A stretch of 64,000 nucleotides of DNA from Streptomyces inusitatus (GTDB taxonomy: Bacteria > Actinomycetota > Actinomycetes > Streptomycetales > Streptomycetaceae), in contig NZ_BMWG01000002.1 in the NCBI RefSeq assembly GCF_014651115.1, positions 124,001-188,000 of the forward strand. Direction: 5' to 3'. The notes beneath the pieces are model-generated. The model searched no databases. It saw only the letters and a list, made by a program, of their open reading frames with translations, and was not told the origin of the DNA. A program made the position numbers and the translations under genes. Of this stretch, positions 32,512-41,956 are shown in pieces (position 1 is the first letter of the stretch; every line of letters begins with the position of its first letter).

Positions 32512-34107
32512 GTGACCGGTGCCGCCAAGCGCGCGATGGTCGCCGGGCTGCGCTGGACGAGTCTGCGGCTGCGGCTGGTCGTGGTCTTCGCGGCCGTCGC
32601 GCTGACCGCCGCCGTCTCCGCGTCGGGGATCGCCTACTGGCTGAACCGCGAGGCCGTGCTCACCCGTACCCAGGATTCGGCGCTGGACTCCTTCCGCAAG
32701 GAGATGCAGAGCCACGCGGCCTCGCTGCCCGCGCTGCCGACGCAGAGCGAGCTTCAGGACACCGCGAATCTGATGGCGAACGGCAAGACCGGCTACAGCG
32801 TGCTGCTGCTGGGCGAGCGGGAGAAGGGCAAGCCGGTCGCCGCCACCTCCGACAGCGACGACTTCACTCTCGGGGATGTGCCGCGCACGCTCCAGGACGC
32901 GGTGAACGACCGGCAGGAGCTGAGCGCGGGCAACTCGGCTCCGTACCATCTGTACTGGCAGCGGGTGGAGCGCGACGGAAAGCCGTATCTGGTCGGCGGT
33001 TCGCGGATCGTGAACGGCGGGCCGACCGGCTATGTGCTGAAGTCCCTGGACAAGGAGCGCGAGGATCTCAACACCCTCGCGTGGTCGCTGGGGATCGCCA
33101 CCGCGCTGGCCCTCGTCGGCTCCGCGCTGCTGGCGCAGGCCGCGGCGACGACCGTGCTCAAGCCGGTGCGCCGGCTCGGGGACGCGGCGCGGCGGCTCGG
33201 TGAGGGGAAACTCGACACGCGGCTGCGGGTGTCGGGCACGGACGAGCTGGCCGAGCTGGCGCGGACCTTCAACAAGACGGCGGAGTCGCTGGAGAAGAAG
33301 GTCGCCGACATGAGCGCGCGGGAGGAGTCCAGCCGCCGTTTCGTCGCCGACATGTCGCACGAGCTGCGCACTCCGCTGACCGCGCTCACGGCTGTCGCCG
33401 AGGTGCTGGAGGACGAGGTCGACAGCCTCGACCCGATGATCGCGCCCGCGGTGAATCTGGTGGTCAGCGAGACCCGGCGGCTGGGCATTCTGGTGGAGAA
33501 CCTGATGGAGGTGACCCGCTTTGACGCGGGCACCGCCAAGGTGGTGCTGGACACGGTCGATGTGGCCGACCAGGTCACCGCCTGCATCGACGCCCGCGCC
33601 TGGCTGGACGCGGTGGATCTGGACGCCGAGCGCGGGATCATGGCGCGGCTCGACCCCCGGCGGCTCGATGTGATCCTGGCGAATCTGATCGGCAACGCGC
33701 TCAAGCACGGCGGTTCGCCGGTACGGGTGTCGGTGCGGCCGAACGAGAGGGACGCCGAGCTGCTGATCGAGGTGCGCGACCACGGGCCCGGCATCCCGGT
33801 GGAGGTGCTGCCGCATGTCTTCGACCGGTTCTACAAGGCCAGCGCCTCCCGGCCGAAGTCGGACGGCAGCGGGCTCGGTCTGTCGATCGCGATGGAGAAC
33901 GCGATCGCCCACGGCGGCACCATCACCGCCGCGAACTCGCCCGACGGCGACGGCGCGGTGTTTGTGCTGCGGCTCCCGATGGACGCGTCGGCCCCGGCCG
34001 GCGGCGCGTCGGCGACCGGGGCGAACGGCGGGGGCACGGATCCGGACGCGGACGGTCCGCAGGACGGCGGGGAGAGCGGCGAACGGCGAGAGGGGAGCGC
34101 GGAGTGA
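32512..34107 (+). CDS. afsQ2: Sensor histidine kinase AfsQ2
   Basis: A 531-residue kinase. Two membrane spans (about 22-43 and 190-212) flank an extracellular sensor domain. A HAMP segment ('KPVRRLGDAARRLGEGKLDTRL') leads to the phospho-acceptor His283 in 'FVADMSHELRTPLT', and the ATPase has the N-box 'LIGNALKHGG', 'DHGPGIP' and 'GSGLGLSIAMENAIAHGG'. A low-complexity tail of 40 residues ends the protein. GTG start with weak GACGAGCGG upstream, 34 bases after afsQ1. Stop overlaps the lipoprotein start by four bases. Confidence 0.95.
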   Translation: MTGAAKRAMVAGLRWTSLRLRLVVVFAAVALTAAVSASGIAYWLNREAVLTRTQDSALDSFRKEMQSHAASLPALPTQSELQDTANLMANGKTGYSVLLLGEREKGKPVAATSDSDDFTLGDVPRTLQDAVNDRQELSAGNSAPYHLYWQRVERDGKPYLVGGSRIVNGGPTGYVLKSLDKEREDLNTLAWSLGIATALALVGSALLAQAAATTVLKPVRRLGDAARRLGEGKLDTRLRVSGTDELAELARTFNKTAESLEKKVADMSAREESSRRFVADMSHELRTPLTALTAVAEVLEDEVDSLDPMIAPAVNLVVSETRRLGILVENLMEVTRFDAGTAKVVLDTVDVADQVTACIDARAWLDAVDLDAERGIMARLDPRRLDVILANLIGNALKHGGSPVRVSVRPNERDAELLIEVRDHGPGIPVEVLPHVFDRFYKASASRPKSDGSGLGLSIAMENAIAHGGTITAANSPDGDGAVFVLRLPMDASAPAGGASATGANGGGTDPDADGPQDGGESGERREGSAE

Positions 34108-34757
34108 GGCGTAAGGCCCTGGCCCTGACGGCACTGGCGGGCGGGACGCTGATACTCGCCGGGTGCGGGATCCGGACCACACAGGTGCCGGTGGACGCGG
34201 GTCCCGCCCCGTCCCGGATGCTCTGCGAGGTGCGCGGCGAGAGCCGTGCGTCGGCCTCGCCCCGGGGCTTTCCCGTACGGGTGCAACTGGTCTGCGCGTC
34301 CCAGCTGAAGTCCGTCGACCGCACGATCGAGCTGCCCGCCGAGACCTCCCCGGACAGCCGGGTCGAGACCGCCCGGGCGCTCTTGGCCGAGCTGGAGCGG
34401 GAGCCGTCCGCCGATGAGCGGGACGCGGGCTTCGGCACCGATGTGCAGGGGCCGGTGGGGGTCGGCGGGCCGCGCCCGGGCGATCCGGCCGGGACCCTGC
34501 GGCTGAGCCGTCAGCCCGAGGATCTGCCGGAGGCGGCACTCGCGCAGATCGTCTGCACCTTCGCGGAGAGCCGGGCGGCGGCCCCGGGCGGCGCGGTGGT
34601 CCTCGGCGGGCCCGGGGAGTATCCGCCCCGGGGGTACACCTGCTCCGACGGGGCCAAGGAGCGCCCGTCCGAGCCGCTGCCGACGGTCGCGCCGTCGTCC
34701 GCCGCACCGCTCGCCTCCCCGTCGGCCCCGTCCTCGGCGCCGTCGGCGGCCCCGTAG
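34104..34757 (+). CDS. Lipoprotein of the afsQ operon
   Basis: A 217-residue lipoprotein with signal peptide and lipobox 'LILAGC' (Cys21), starting at GTG 34104 within the afsQ2 stop. A Ser/Pro/Ala tail follows from residue about 190. Genes encoding such lipoproteins follow afsQ2 in other streptomycetes and may modulate the kinase sensor; that role is inferred from position only. Confidence 0.82.
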   Translation: MRRKALALTALAGGTLILAGCGIRTTQVPVDAGPAPSRMLCEVRGESRASASPRGFPVRVQLVCASQLKSVDRTIELPAETSPDSRVETARALLAELEREPSADERDAGFGTDVQGPVGVGGPRPGDPAGTLRLSRQPEDLPEAALAQIVCTFAESRAAAPGGAVVLGGPGEYPPRGYTCSDGAKERPSEPLPTVAPSSAAPLASPSAPSSAPSAAP

Positions 34758-34781
34758 AAGCGGAACGGAACCATTTCCGGC

Positions 34782-35492
34782 GTGGGGCGCGTCTTGTCGT
34801 GCGTGCAGCGTCAAGGTACGGGCGGGAGTGCCGTCATCCGTGTACGCGTGGCGGGGGTTCTCCTCCTCCTCGTGCACTTGCTGCTAGTCGGGTGGCTGAC
34901 GCTGCGCCCGCTGGATGTGCCCTGGGTGACGGCCGCCAATCTCGAACCGCTCGCCACCGTGAAGGCGAATCTGGTGCTCGGACCGGCGGAGGCCGTGCGC
35001 CGTATCGGCGGCGGACTGCTGCTGCTGGCCCCGCTGGGGGTTCTGCTGCCGCTGGCGGGCGGCCGTCTCACCGTCTCCCCGCTCGGCTCGCTGGCCCGGA
35101 CCATGGCCGCCGGTGCGCTGATCTCGCTCGCCATCGAGCTGGCGCAGACCGGGGTGCCGGGCCGGGTGCTCAATGTGGACTCGCTGCTGCTGAACACGGC
35201 CGGGGTGGCGCTCACGCATCTGCTGGTGGTGCCCGCGGGCCGGGCGCGGCTGCGCAGGACCCGCGCCCGGGGCCGGGGCCGGGCGCGTGCGCCGCGCCGT
35301 CCGGATCGCTCCCGCCCGGATCGCTCCCGCCCGCCCGTTCCCCCGGTGCCCGCCGTGAATCGCCGTTCGGACTCCCGCGCGCCGCGCGCCTCCGACTGTG
35401 GGACGAGGCCCGGCGGTGGCGGCACCGTTCTGAGGGAGGACGCCCCTCAGGGGGCGACCCCGACGATTCCCAGGGTCGGCATCGCCCCGTAG
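34782..35492 (+). CDS. VanZ-like membrane protein
   Basis: About 236 residues with four membrane spans, and VanZ-family features 'VGWLTLRPLDVPWVTAANLEPLATVKANLVLG', 'GGLLLLAPLGVLLPL' and 'AIELAQTGVPGRVLNVDSLLLNTAGVAL'. The C-terminal 70 residues are Arg/Pro-rich. The true start may be the GTG at 34782 or a GTG 15 bases further in. VanZ proteins are linked to glycopeptide tolerance and wall processes; the role here is unknown. Confidence 0.78.
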   Translation: MGRVLSCVQRQGTGGSAVIRVRVAGVLLLLVHLLLVGWLTLRPLDVPWVTAANLEPLATVKANLVLGPAEAVRRIGGGLLLLAPLGVLLPLAGGRLTVSPLGSLARTMAAGALISLAIELAQTGVPGRVLNVDSLLLNTAGVALTHLLVVPAGRARLRRTRARGRGRARAPRRPDRSRPDRSRPPVPPVPAVNRRSDSRAPRASDCGTRPGGGGTVLREDAPQGATPTIPRVGIAP

Positions 35493-35589
35493 AGCGACGC
35501 TTTGCCCGCCTTCGTTCGACACCATGGAGCTGTCGGGAAAATCCACGACGCAGTGGAAATCCACAGCCGGTTTCGCGAAGGAGCCCACC

Positions 35590-35802
35590 ATGGCCGCACT
35601 TGTCCGCCCCCGCGATGGACGCATGATCGGTGGAGTGTGCGCAGCGCTGGCGAGGCGCTTCGGCACTTCCGCCCTCACCATGCGGGTGGTCTTCCTGGCC
35701 TCTTGTCTGCTGCCCGGTCCGCAGATACTGCTGTATCTGGCGATGTGGCTGCTGCTGCCCGCCGAGCGGGCCTCGGCGGCGTCGGCGAAGGCCGCCTGGT
35801 AA
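35590..35802 (+). CDS. PspC-domain protein
   Basis: A 70-residue stand-alone PspC domain: 'LVRPRDGRMIGGVCAALARRFGTSALTMRVVFLASCLLPGPQILLYLAMWLLLP', with the conserved 'GGVxAxLA' and a C-terminal membrane span. ATG follows AAGGAG. Phage-shock-type envelope-stress proteins of this kind are common in actinobacteria. The longer upstream frame is not supported by the ribosome site. Confidence 0.85.
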   Translation: MAALVRPRDGRMIGGVCAALARRFGTSALTMRVVFLASCLLPGPQILLYLAMWLLLPAERASAASAKAAW

Positions 35803-35810
35803 CGCGTACG

Positions 35811-35884
35811 ACTCCGGACACGGGTCCGGACACGGGTCCGGACACGACGCTGGGGCGTACGCCGTGATCTTGGCGTACGCCCCA
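35811..35884 (+). terminator. Triple 12-bp repeat followed by a perfect terminator
   Basis: Three copies of a TCCGGACACGGG unit fill about 35813-35847. They are followed by TGGGGCGTACGCC (35851-35863) pairing perfectly over 13 bp with GGCGTACGCCCCA (35872-35884). Confidence 0.78.
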
Positions 35885-35956
35885 GATCTCCGCCGTGTCG
35901 GCGGACCGGCTCGGCCGTCCGTACGGGGAAGCGACGGCGGGCGCGGTGGCGTCGGG

Positions 35957-36379
35957 TCAGACGGCTCCGCCGAGGAGGCCGCCGACCAGGGGCAGGCCCG
36001 CGGTGGGCAGGGCGCCGGTGGGGAGGCCGCCGGCGGGCAGGGTCTGGGTCAGCTGTCCGACCGGCAGACCGCCGAGCAGACCGGTGACGGCCTCGGTGGG
36101 CGCGCCGGGGGCCAGCGCGCGCTGGCCGGCGCCCTGGAGGGTGCCGGGCAGGGTGGCCGTGCTCGTGGTGAGGGCGCTCTGCGCGCCGGCCAGCGACTCG
36201 GGGCCCGCCGGGACGCTGGAGAGCAGCTCGGTGGCCGGCAGCGTGCTGGACACGGTGTCGAGCGAGGTGGCGGAGTCGGGGAAGGGGGCGGGAGCGGCGG
36301 TGGCCGCGCCCGCTCCGGCGGCTACGAAGGCGGCGCCGAGAGCGGCGACACCGAGAGTCCTGGCAGCAGACTGCTTCAT
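35957..36379 (-). CDS. Small secreted Leu/Pro/Gly-rich protein, second member
   Basis: A 140-residue protein with a signal peptide (cleavage near 'ATAAPAP', residue about 29). The mature part is free of Cys, rich in Ala/Thr/Leu, and ends with 'LPTAGLPLVGGLLGG'. It shares plan and composition with the protein at 29351-29764. No known domain. It may be a wall-associated or surface protein; function unknown. Confidence 0.7.
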   Translation of the reverse strand: MKQSAARTLGVAALGAAFVAAGAGAATAAPAPFPDSATSLDTVSSTLPATELLSSVPAGPESLAGAQSALTTSTATLPGTLQGAGQRALAPGAPTEAVTGLLGGLPVGQLTQTLPAGGLPTGALPTAGLPLVGGLLGGAV

Positions 36380-36502
36380 CAGAGGTGTGTCCTTGGGACG
36401 GGGGAATATGAGCGGCTCCGCAAGCTAGCCACACCCCCGTCCCGGAGGCAAACATCCCGAAGTGGGCGGGTGTTGACTATTCCGGCCACCTCGGAATTCG
36501 TG

Positions 36503-37663
36503 CTACCAGCTCTCCTCGGGGGAGGTTTCGCTGGTGGCGGCGGTCTGCCGGAACAGCCATTCGGATTTCAGCTCGGCGTATCCGGGCTTGATGACGTCGT
36601 TGATCATCGCGAGGCGTTCATCGAAAGGGATGAAGGCGCTTTTCATTCCATTGACGGTGAACCACTGCATGTCGTCGAGCGTGTATCCGAAGGCATCGAT
36701 CAGATGCTCGAACTCCATGCTCATGCTGGTTCCCGACATCAGCCGGTTGTCCGTGTTCACGGTGGCGCGGAAGTGGAGTCTGCGGAGCAGTCCGATGGGG
36801 TGTTCCGGATAGGAGTCGGCGGCCCCGGTCTGGAGGTTGGAGGTCGGACAGAGCTCCAGCGGGATCCGCTTGTCGCGGACGTAGGAGGCGAGCCTGCCGA
36901 GGCGGACCTCGCCGTCCTCGGTCACGGTGATGTCGTCGATGATGCGCACGCCGTGCCCGAGCCGGTCGGCCCCGCACCACTGGAGCGCCTGCCAGATCGA
37001 GGGCAGCCCGAAGGCCTCGCCGGCGTGGATGGTGAAGTGGTTGTTCTCGCGCTTGAGGTACTCGAAGGCGTCGAGATGGCGGGTGGGAGGGAAGCCCGCC
37101 TCGGCCCCGGCGATGTCGAAGCCGACCACGCCCGTGTCGCGGTAGCGGTTGGCGAGTTCGGCGATCTCCAGGGCGCGGGCCGCGTGCCGCATCGCGGTGA
37201 GGAGCGCGCCGACCCTGATCCGGTGGCCGTTGTCCCTGGCGATCCGCTCGCCCTCGCGGAAGCCCTCGTTGACGGCCTCCACCACCTCTTCGAGGGTGAG
37301 TCCGGCCTCCAGATGCTGTTCGGGGGCGTACCGCACCTCCGCGTAGACGACCCCGTCCTCGGCGAGGTCCTCGGCGCACTCGGCGGCGACGCGGAAGAGC
37401 GCCTCACGGGTCTGCATCACCGCGCAGGTGTGCGCGAAGGTCTCCAGATACCGCTCCAGCGAGCCGGAGTCGGCGGCCTCCCGGAACCAGAGCCCGAGCT
37501 TGTCGGGCTCGGTCTCGGGGAGCGAGGCCTCGTAGCCCGTCGCTCGGGCGAGATCGATGATCGTGCCGGGACGCAGCCCGCCGTCGAGGTGATCGTGGAG
37601 GAGCACCTTCGGAGCGCGGCGGATCTGTTCCGCGGTGGGCGTGTTGAGGGTCTGGCTCGTCAT
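36503..37663 (-). CDS. add: Adenosine deaminase
   Basis: A 386-residue enzyme converting (deoxy)adenosine to (deoxy)inosine. Zinc ligands are in '[10 protein letters not shown]' (His23, His25), followed by '[10 protein letters not shown]' (catalytic Glu), '[11 protein letters not shown]' and '[14 protein letters not shown]' in the metal-Asp block. Its product feeds the purine nucleoside phosphorylase. The ATG at 37663 is six bases after a TAGAGT hexamer and lacks a ribosome site, so the mRNA is probably leaderless. Operator 16 bases upstream. Confidence 0.94.
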   Translation of the reverse strand: MTSQTLNTPTAEQIRRAPKVLLHDHLDGGLRPGTIIDLARATGYEASLPETEPDKLGLWFREAADSGSLERYLETFAHTCAVMQTREALFRVAAECAEDLAEDGVVYAEVRYAPEQHLEAGLTLEEVVEAVNEGFREGERIARDNGHRIRVGALLTAMRHAARALEIAELANRYRDTGVVGFDIAGAEAGFPPTRHLDAFEYLKRENNHFTIHAGEAFGLPSIWQALQWCGADRLGHGVRIIDDITVTEDGEVRLGRLASYVRDKRIPLELCPTSNLQTGAADSYPEHPIGLLRRLHFRATVNTDNRLMSGTSMSMEFEHLIDAFGYTLDDMQWFTVNGMKSAFIPFDERLAMINDVIKPGYAELKSEWLFRQTAATSETSPEESW

Positions 37664-37679
37664 TCGCGCACTCTAGTCC

Positions 37680-37691
37680 CTACGCGCGTAG
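37680..37691. promoter_or_regulatory. Palindromic operator (perfect copy) at the add promoter
   Basis: CTACGCGCGTAG. Read leftward it sits four bases before the TAGAGT -10 (37675-37670) of adenosine deaminase, inside the -35/-10 spacer. The rightward neighbour starts 76 bases away and might also be affected. Confidence 0.75.
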
Positions 37692-37766
37692 AGCGGACCG
37701 GGTCGATACGTAACAGTGACCGCGCGTACGGGTGGCGTACGGGCGTACTTCTGAGACTGTTCTGCC

Positions 37767-38612
37767 ATGGCACACCGCGCACTGCCCCCTTGGCGGGGAC
37801 GGACCGAAGAGCGTGAGACGACCCCCGCGGAGGGCGAGGTCCGGCTCGGCCGGGCCCACGGCGGCCGGGCCGCGGCCCGGAGCGGCGCGGACCCGGCGGT
37901 GAGCGGGGTGGTGCTGCTGCTCCCCGACGGGGAGCGCGAGTCGGTACGGGGGACCTCGGCGCGCTCGCTGCTGCGGCTCCTCCCGCTGGGCCGGGCGCTG
38001 GCGCGGGCGGGGCGCGCGGACGGGCTGGTGGTGCACTCGGTGCACTACCGCCGCCGGGGGTGGAACGGAGCGGACGCGCAGCTCGCGGCGGACGCGCTGC
38101 GGGCGGCCGACGAGGTGGTCCGGCGGTACGGCGATGTGCCGATCTGTCTCGCGGGCCACGGCTTCGGCGGCCGGGCGGCGCTGCACGCGGCGGACCATCC
38201 GGGGGTCGGCGCGGTGCTGGCGATGGCCCCCTGGCTGCCCGACGACGGGGCGGGCGGCGGGGCGCGCGGCGGCGGCGCGGGCGCTTTGGAGCCGGTGAAG
38301 CAGCTCGCGGGGCGGCAGGTGCTGATCGTGCACGGCACCAATGACGCGCGTACCGAACCGGATCTCTCCTACCGGCTGGCGGAGCGCGCGAAGAAGGTGA
38401 ACCGGAACATATGCCGGTTCGAGGTGCACACGGACGGGAACTCGCTGCGGCAGCACCACGCCGAGGTGATGGCGCTGGCGACGGATTTCGTGCTCGGCTC
38501 GCTCTTCCCCCATCCGTACTCGCGTCCGGTGGCGGACGCGCTGGCCGCGCCGCCGCCGCTGGGGCTGCGGATGCCGCTGGCGGCGGGCTTCGGGAAGTCG
38601 CTCAGACCGTAG
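37767..38612 (+). CDS. Alpha/beta-hydrolase-fold protein lacking the nucleophile serine
   Basis: A 281-residue protein with a dienelactone-hydrolase-like layout: 'GVVLLLPDGERES', 'VHYRRRGWNG', the elbow 'LAGHGFGGRAAL', 'APWLP', 'VLIVHGTNDARTEPD' and a late 'HTDGNSLRQHHAEV'. At the elbow the usual Ser (or Asp) of GxSxG is Gly, so ordinary hydrolase chemistry is unlikely. It could be a pseudoenzyme or binding protein. ATG after TCTGCC; ribosome site weak. Confidence 0.8.
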   Translation: MAHRALPPWRGRTEERETTPAEGEVRLGRAHGGRAAARSGADPAVSGVVLLLPDGERESVRGTSARSLLRLLPLGRALARAGRADGLVVHSVHYRRRGWNGADAQLAADALRAADEVVRRYGDVPICLAGHGFGGRAALHAADHPGVGAVLAMAPWLPDDGAGGGARGGGAGALEPVKQLAGRQVLIVHGTNDARTEPDLSYRLAERAKKVNRNICRFEVHTDGNSLRQHHAEVMALATDFVLGSLFPHPYSRPVADALAAPPPLGLRMPLAAGFGKSLRP

Positions 38613-38633
38613 CGCTCAGGCGGCGGGCGGTGT

Positions 38634-39611
38634 TCAGACCGTGGGCGGCAGTTGGGGATCGGCCGGGAGCAGATGGCCCCGGCGGGAGAGCAGGAACTTC
38701 TTGAAGGCGGCGACCGGGGCGGTGTCCGGGTGGCCGCCGAGCCAGGCGACGCCGATCTCGCGGACCGCGCGGGGGGCGGTGACCGTCAGCTCGACGACCC
38801 CGGGGCGGGCGACGGCGGGCGGCGGCAGCAGGGCCACGCCGAGGCCCGCAGCGACGAGTCCGCGCAGGGTCTCGGCCTCCTCGCCCTCGAAGGCGACCTT
38901 GGGGGTGAAGCCGGCCCGGGAGCAGAGGTCGTCGGTGATCCGGCGCAGCCCGTAGCCGGGTTCCAGGGTGACGAAGACGTCGTCGGCGGCCTCGGCGAGC
39001 TTGATGCGCTTGCGGCCGGCGAGCCGGTGGTCGTCGGGGACGACCAGCCGCAGCCGCTGTTCGTCCAGCCGGCGGGCGACCAGATCGGGCGCGTCCGGCA
39101 CGGGCGAGGTGAGGCAGAGGTCGAGGTCGCCCGCGCGCAGTCCGCCGAGCATCGCCTCGCCGTGGTTCTGGACGAGGGTGAAGCGGACCTTGGGGTGGTC
39201 CGCCCGGAAGGCGCGCAGCAGGGCGGGGACGGTCTCGGAGCCCATGGTGTGCAGAAAGCCGAAGGCGACCTTTCCGCCGGTGGGGTCGGCGTCCGCGCGT
39301 ACCGACTCGGCCGCGCGCTCGACCTCGGCGAGGGCGCGTTCCACGGAGGTGAGGAGGGTGCGGCCGGCCGGGGTGAGGGAGACGGTGCGGCCCCGGCGGG
39401 CGAAGAGGGTGACCCCGAGGTCCCGCTCCAGCCGGACGACGGCGCGCGAGAGGGTCGACTGCGGGACGCCCATCTCCTGCGCGGCGCGGGTCACGTGCTC
39501 GTGGCGGGCGACTCCGGCGAAGTACGCGAGACGTGGGGCGAGCAGCAAGGACATGTCTTCTTCGTAACTGCTCTGTGACAGCCGAGGCTGTGAGCTGTGC
39601 TCATGCATCAT
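38634..39611 (-). CDS. LysR-family transcriptional regulator
   Basis: A 325-residue LTTR. The winged helix is 'LAPRLAYFAGVARHEHVTRAAQEMGVPQSTLSRAVVRLERDLGVTLFARRGRTVSLTPAG', and the effector domain has 'KVAFGFLHTMGSETVPALLRAF'. It is divergent from the adjacent MFS transporter, which it probably controls in the usual LysR fashion. The ATG at 39611 (ATGATG) is preferred; ATG 39554 is the alternative. The gap 39612-39673 contains a TGCAT-rich dyad (TGCATTTCATGCA) suited to a LysR site. Confidence 0.88.
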   Translation of the reverse strand: MMHEHSSQPRLSQSSYEEDMSLLLAPRLAYFAGVARHEHVTRAAQEMGVPQSTLSRAVVRLERDLGVTLFARRGRTVSLTPAGRTLLTSVERALAEVERAAESVRADADPTGGKVAFGFLHTMGSETVPALLRAFRADHPKVRFTLVQNHGEAMLGGLRAGDLDLCLTSPVPDAPDLVARRLDEQRLRLVVPDDHRLAGRKRIKLAEAADDVFVTLEPGYGLRRITDDLCSRAGFTPKVAFEGEEAETLRGLVAAGLGVALLPPPAVARPGVVELTVTAPRAVREIGVAWLGGHPDTAPVAAFKKFLLSRRGHLLPADPQLPPTV

Positions 39612-39673
39612 GGGAACGATTATCTGCATTTCATGCATTGGACGCATGACGTTGCTGACCGTACGTTCGACAC

Positions 39674-40972
39674 ATGCCTCCTGCCAGTACCAAGGCGTCC
39701 ACCCCGGTGGGCGCCGCCTCCGTCGTCGCTTCCCCCGAACAACCCGAGCCGCCCGCCTCCGGGCCGCTGGCTCCCGGCCGTCCCGGCTACCGCCGGATGA
39801 GCCTCGCGCTCTTCGCCGCGGGCATGGCCGCCTTCGCCCTCCTCTACTCCACCCAGGCACTGCTGCCCGCGATCTCCGCCGACTTCGGCGTGAGCGCCTC
39901 GGCGGCCAGCTGGACGGTCTCCGCCGCGACGGGCGCGCTGGCACTGTTCGTCCTTCCGCTGAGCGCGCTCTCCGAGCGGTTCGGCAGGCGCACCCTGATG
40001 ACGGCCTCGCTGGCGGTCGCCGTCGTCCTCGGGCTGCTGGTGCCCTTCGCGCCGAACCTGGAGTGGCTGGTGGCGCTGCGCGCGCTCCAGGGCGCGGCGC
40101 TGGCCGGGCTGCCGGCCTCGGCGATGGCGTATCTGGCCGAGGAGGTGCGGCCCAAGGCGCTGATCGCCGCAATCGGGCTCTTCGTCGCGGGCAACAGCGT
40201 CGGCGGGATGAGCGGCCGGATCGTCACCGGCTGGGCGGCGCAGCTGTGGGGCTGGCGCGCGGGTCTGCTGGCGGTGGGTCTGCTGGCGCTGGCGGGCGCG
40301 GTCGTCTTCCGGCTGCTGCTGCCGAGGGCCCGGCGCTTCACCCCCGGGACGCTCAGCCCCCGGGCGCTGGCGCGGACCGTGCGCGGGCATCTGGCCGATC
40401 CGCTGCTGCTGCGGCTGTACGCGATCGGCGCGCTGTTCATGACGGTGTTCGGCGCGGTCTACACCGTGATCGGCTACCGCCTGGTGGCGGAGCCCTTCAG
40501 CCTCCCCCAGGGCGTGGTCGGCTCGATCTTCCTGGTCTATCTCGTCGGCACCGCGTCCTCGGCCGCCGCCGGCTCCCTGGTGGGCCGTCTCGGCCGGCGC
40601 GGGGCGCTGTATCTGGCCGTCACCACGACCGCGGCGGGGCTGCTGCTCTCCCTGTCGGACTCGCTCGCCGCCGTGCTGGCCGGGCTGGTGCTGATCACCG
40701 CCGGATTCTTCGCCGGGCACGCGGTCGCCTCCTCCTCGGTGAGCCGTACGGCGACCACCGGCCGCGCGCAGGCTTCGGCGCTCTACCAGTCGGTCTACTA
40801 CCTGGGCAGCAGCGTCGGCGGCACGCTCGGCGCGATCGCCTTCCACGCGGGCGGCTGGGCGGGCACGGTGGCGCTCGGTCTGCTGGCGGTGCTGGGCGTC
40901 GTCTCGATCACCCTGTACGGGACCCGGGTGGCCCGCGCCGAGCGGCGCGGTCTGGTGCCGGTACGGGCCTGA
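39674..40972 (+). CDS. MFS transporter
   Basis: A 432-residue transporter with 12 predicted spans. 'LSALSERFGRRTLMTASL' is the MFS loop 2-3 motif (Gx3-(D/E)-R-x-G-R-R-like). 'GMAAFALLYSTQALLPAISADFGVSASAASWTVSAATGALAL' resembles drug-efflux/AraJ-like members. Together with the divergent LysR regulator it suggests induced efflux of an unknown compound. Confidence 0.87.
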   Translation: MPPASTKASTPVGAASVVASPEQPEPPASGPLAPGRPGYRRMSLALFAAGMAAFALLYSTQALLPAISADFGVSASAASWTVSAATGALALFVLPLSALSERFGRRTLMTASLAVAVVLGLLVPFAPNLEWLVALRALQGAALAGLPASAMAYLAEEVRPKALIAAIGLFVAGNSVGGMSGRIVTGWAAQLWGWRAGLLAVGLLALAGAVVFRLLLPRARRFTPGTLSPRALARTVRGHLADPLLLRLYAIGALFMTVFGAVYTVIGYRLVAEPFSLPQGVVGSIFLVYLVGTASSAAAGSLVGRLGRRGALYLAVTTTAAGLLLSLSDSLAAVLAGLVLITAGFFAGHAVASSSVSRTATTGRAQASALYQSVYYLGSSVGGTLGAIAFHAGGWAGTVALGLLAVLGVVSITLYGTRVARAERRGLVPVRA

Positions 40973-41096
40973 GCGCGCCATCTCCCCCTGAATGTAGCCG
41001 GATTGAGACTATTTCCCCACAACCGCGCCCCCTTAATGTGCGTCAAATGGTGCAAGCCGCCGCGAAGCGCGACGGCGCACGGAGGGAGTGGGAACG

Positions 41097-41888
41097 GTGG
41101 GAAACGCGATACGGACGGAGCGAGTACGCCGGGTGCGCCGGGCGGCGGGCGGTCTCGGCCGGGGGGCGGGCGTCACGCTCGCGCTGACGGGGCTGGTGGT
41201 CCCGCTGACGATGGCGCTGGGGAGCGCGCCCGCCTCGGCCGCCCCCGCCTCGGCGGCCACGGCCACGGCCACGGCCACAGCCACAGCCACGGCCTGTTCG
41301 GCGAAGACGGGACCGCACCAGAAGCAGGTGGAGAAGTTCCTCGGACGGACGGCCGACGGGCGGCAGTCGGTGGCCGACTGCAAGGCGATCCGCGCCTTCC
41401 AGAAGCAGCACGGCATCACTCCGGCGGCCGGTTACGCGGGGCCGCTGACCTGGCAGACGATGAACACGATGCTCCAGCAGCGGGCGGCGGGGAAGAACCC
41501 GAACAAGGCCAAGAAGTGCCCGACGAACAAGGGCCGGATCGCCTGTGTGGACCTCACCCGGCAGCTCAGCTGGGTCCAGGACGGCAAGAAGCTGGTGTAC
41601 GGCCCGGTGCCGGTGCGGACGGGCAAGGACGGGACCGAGACACGGACCGGCTCGAAGAAGATCTACTGGCGGAACATCGACCACTTCTCGTCGATCTACA
41701 AGGTCAAGATGCCGTACGCGCAGTTCTTCGACGGCGGCCAGGCCTTCCACTCGGTGACCAAGTCGATGTGGAACCCGCCGGGTTCGGGCGGCTGTGTGAA
41801 CATGCGGCCCGACGACGCCAAGGCGTACTGGAAGCTGCTGAAGAACGGCGACGACGTCCACGTGTACGGGAGCAAGCCGGGCACCTGA
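41097..41888 (+). CDS. Secreted L,D-transpeptidase (YkuD) with peptidoglycan-binding domain
   Basis: About 263 residues. A signal peptide (residues 1-44) is followed by a run of Ala-Thr repeats, a peptidoglycan-binding-like domain ('[29 protein letters not shown]') and a YkuD domain with '[19 protein letters not shown]', where Cys233 is the likely nucleophile and the usual SHGC reads SGGC. It would make 3-3 cross-links in the wall. The GTG at 41097 suits the GGAGG at 41081-41085; GTG 41088 is too close. Confidence 0.85.
   Translation: MGNAIRTERVRRVRRAAGGLGRGAGVTLALTGLVVPLTMALGSAPASAAPASAATATATATATATACSAKTGPHQKQVEKFLGRTADGRQSVADCKAIRAFQKQHGITPAAGYAGPLTWQTMNTMLQQRAAGKNPNKAKKCPTNKGRIACVDLTRQLSWVQDGKKLVYGPVPVRTGKDGTETRTGSKKIYWRNIDHFSSIYKVKMPYAQFFDGGQAFHSVTKSMWNPPGSGGCVNMRPDDAKAYWKLLKNGDDVHVYGSKPGT
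41255..41296 (+). repeat. In-frame (GCCACG)n repeat in the L,D-transpeptidase gene
   Basis: About seven GCC-AC(G/A) units encode alternating Ala-Thr just after the signal peptide, a likely length-variable linker. Confidence 0.85.
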
Positions 41889-41956
41889 CCGCTCGTTGTC
41901 AGTCCTCCCCTGTAGGTTCAAAACGCTTGGACCGATGGGTGACGGAGGTGGATCCG

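Noticed and set aside
32248..34707. 819-codon leftward open frame over afsQ2
   Set aside because: Shadow; Arg/Pro/Ala-rich translation without domains.
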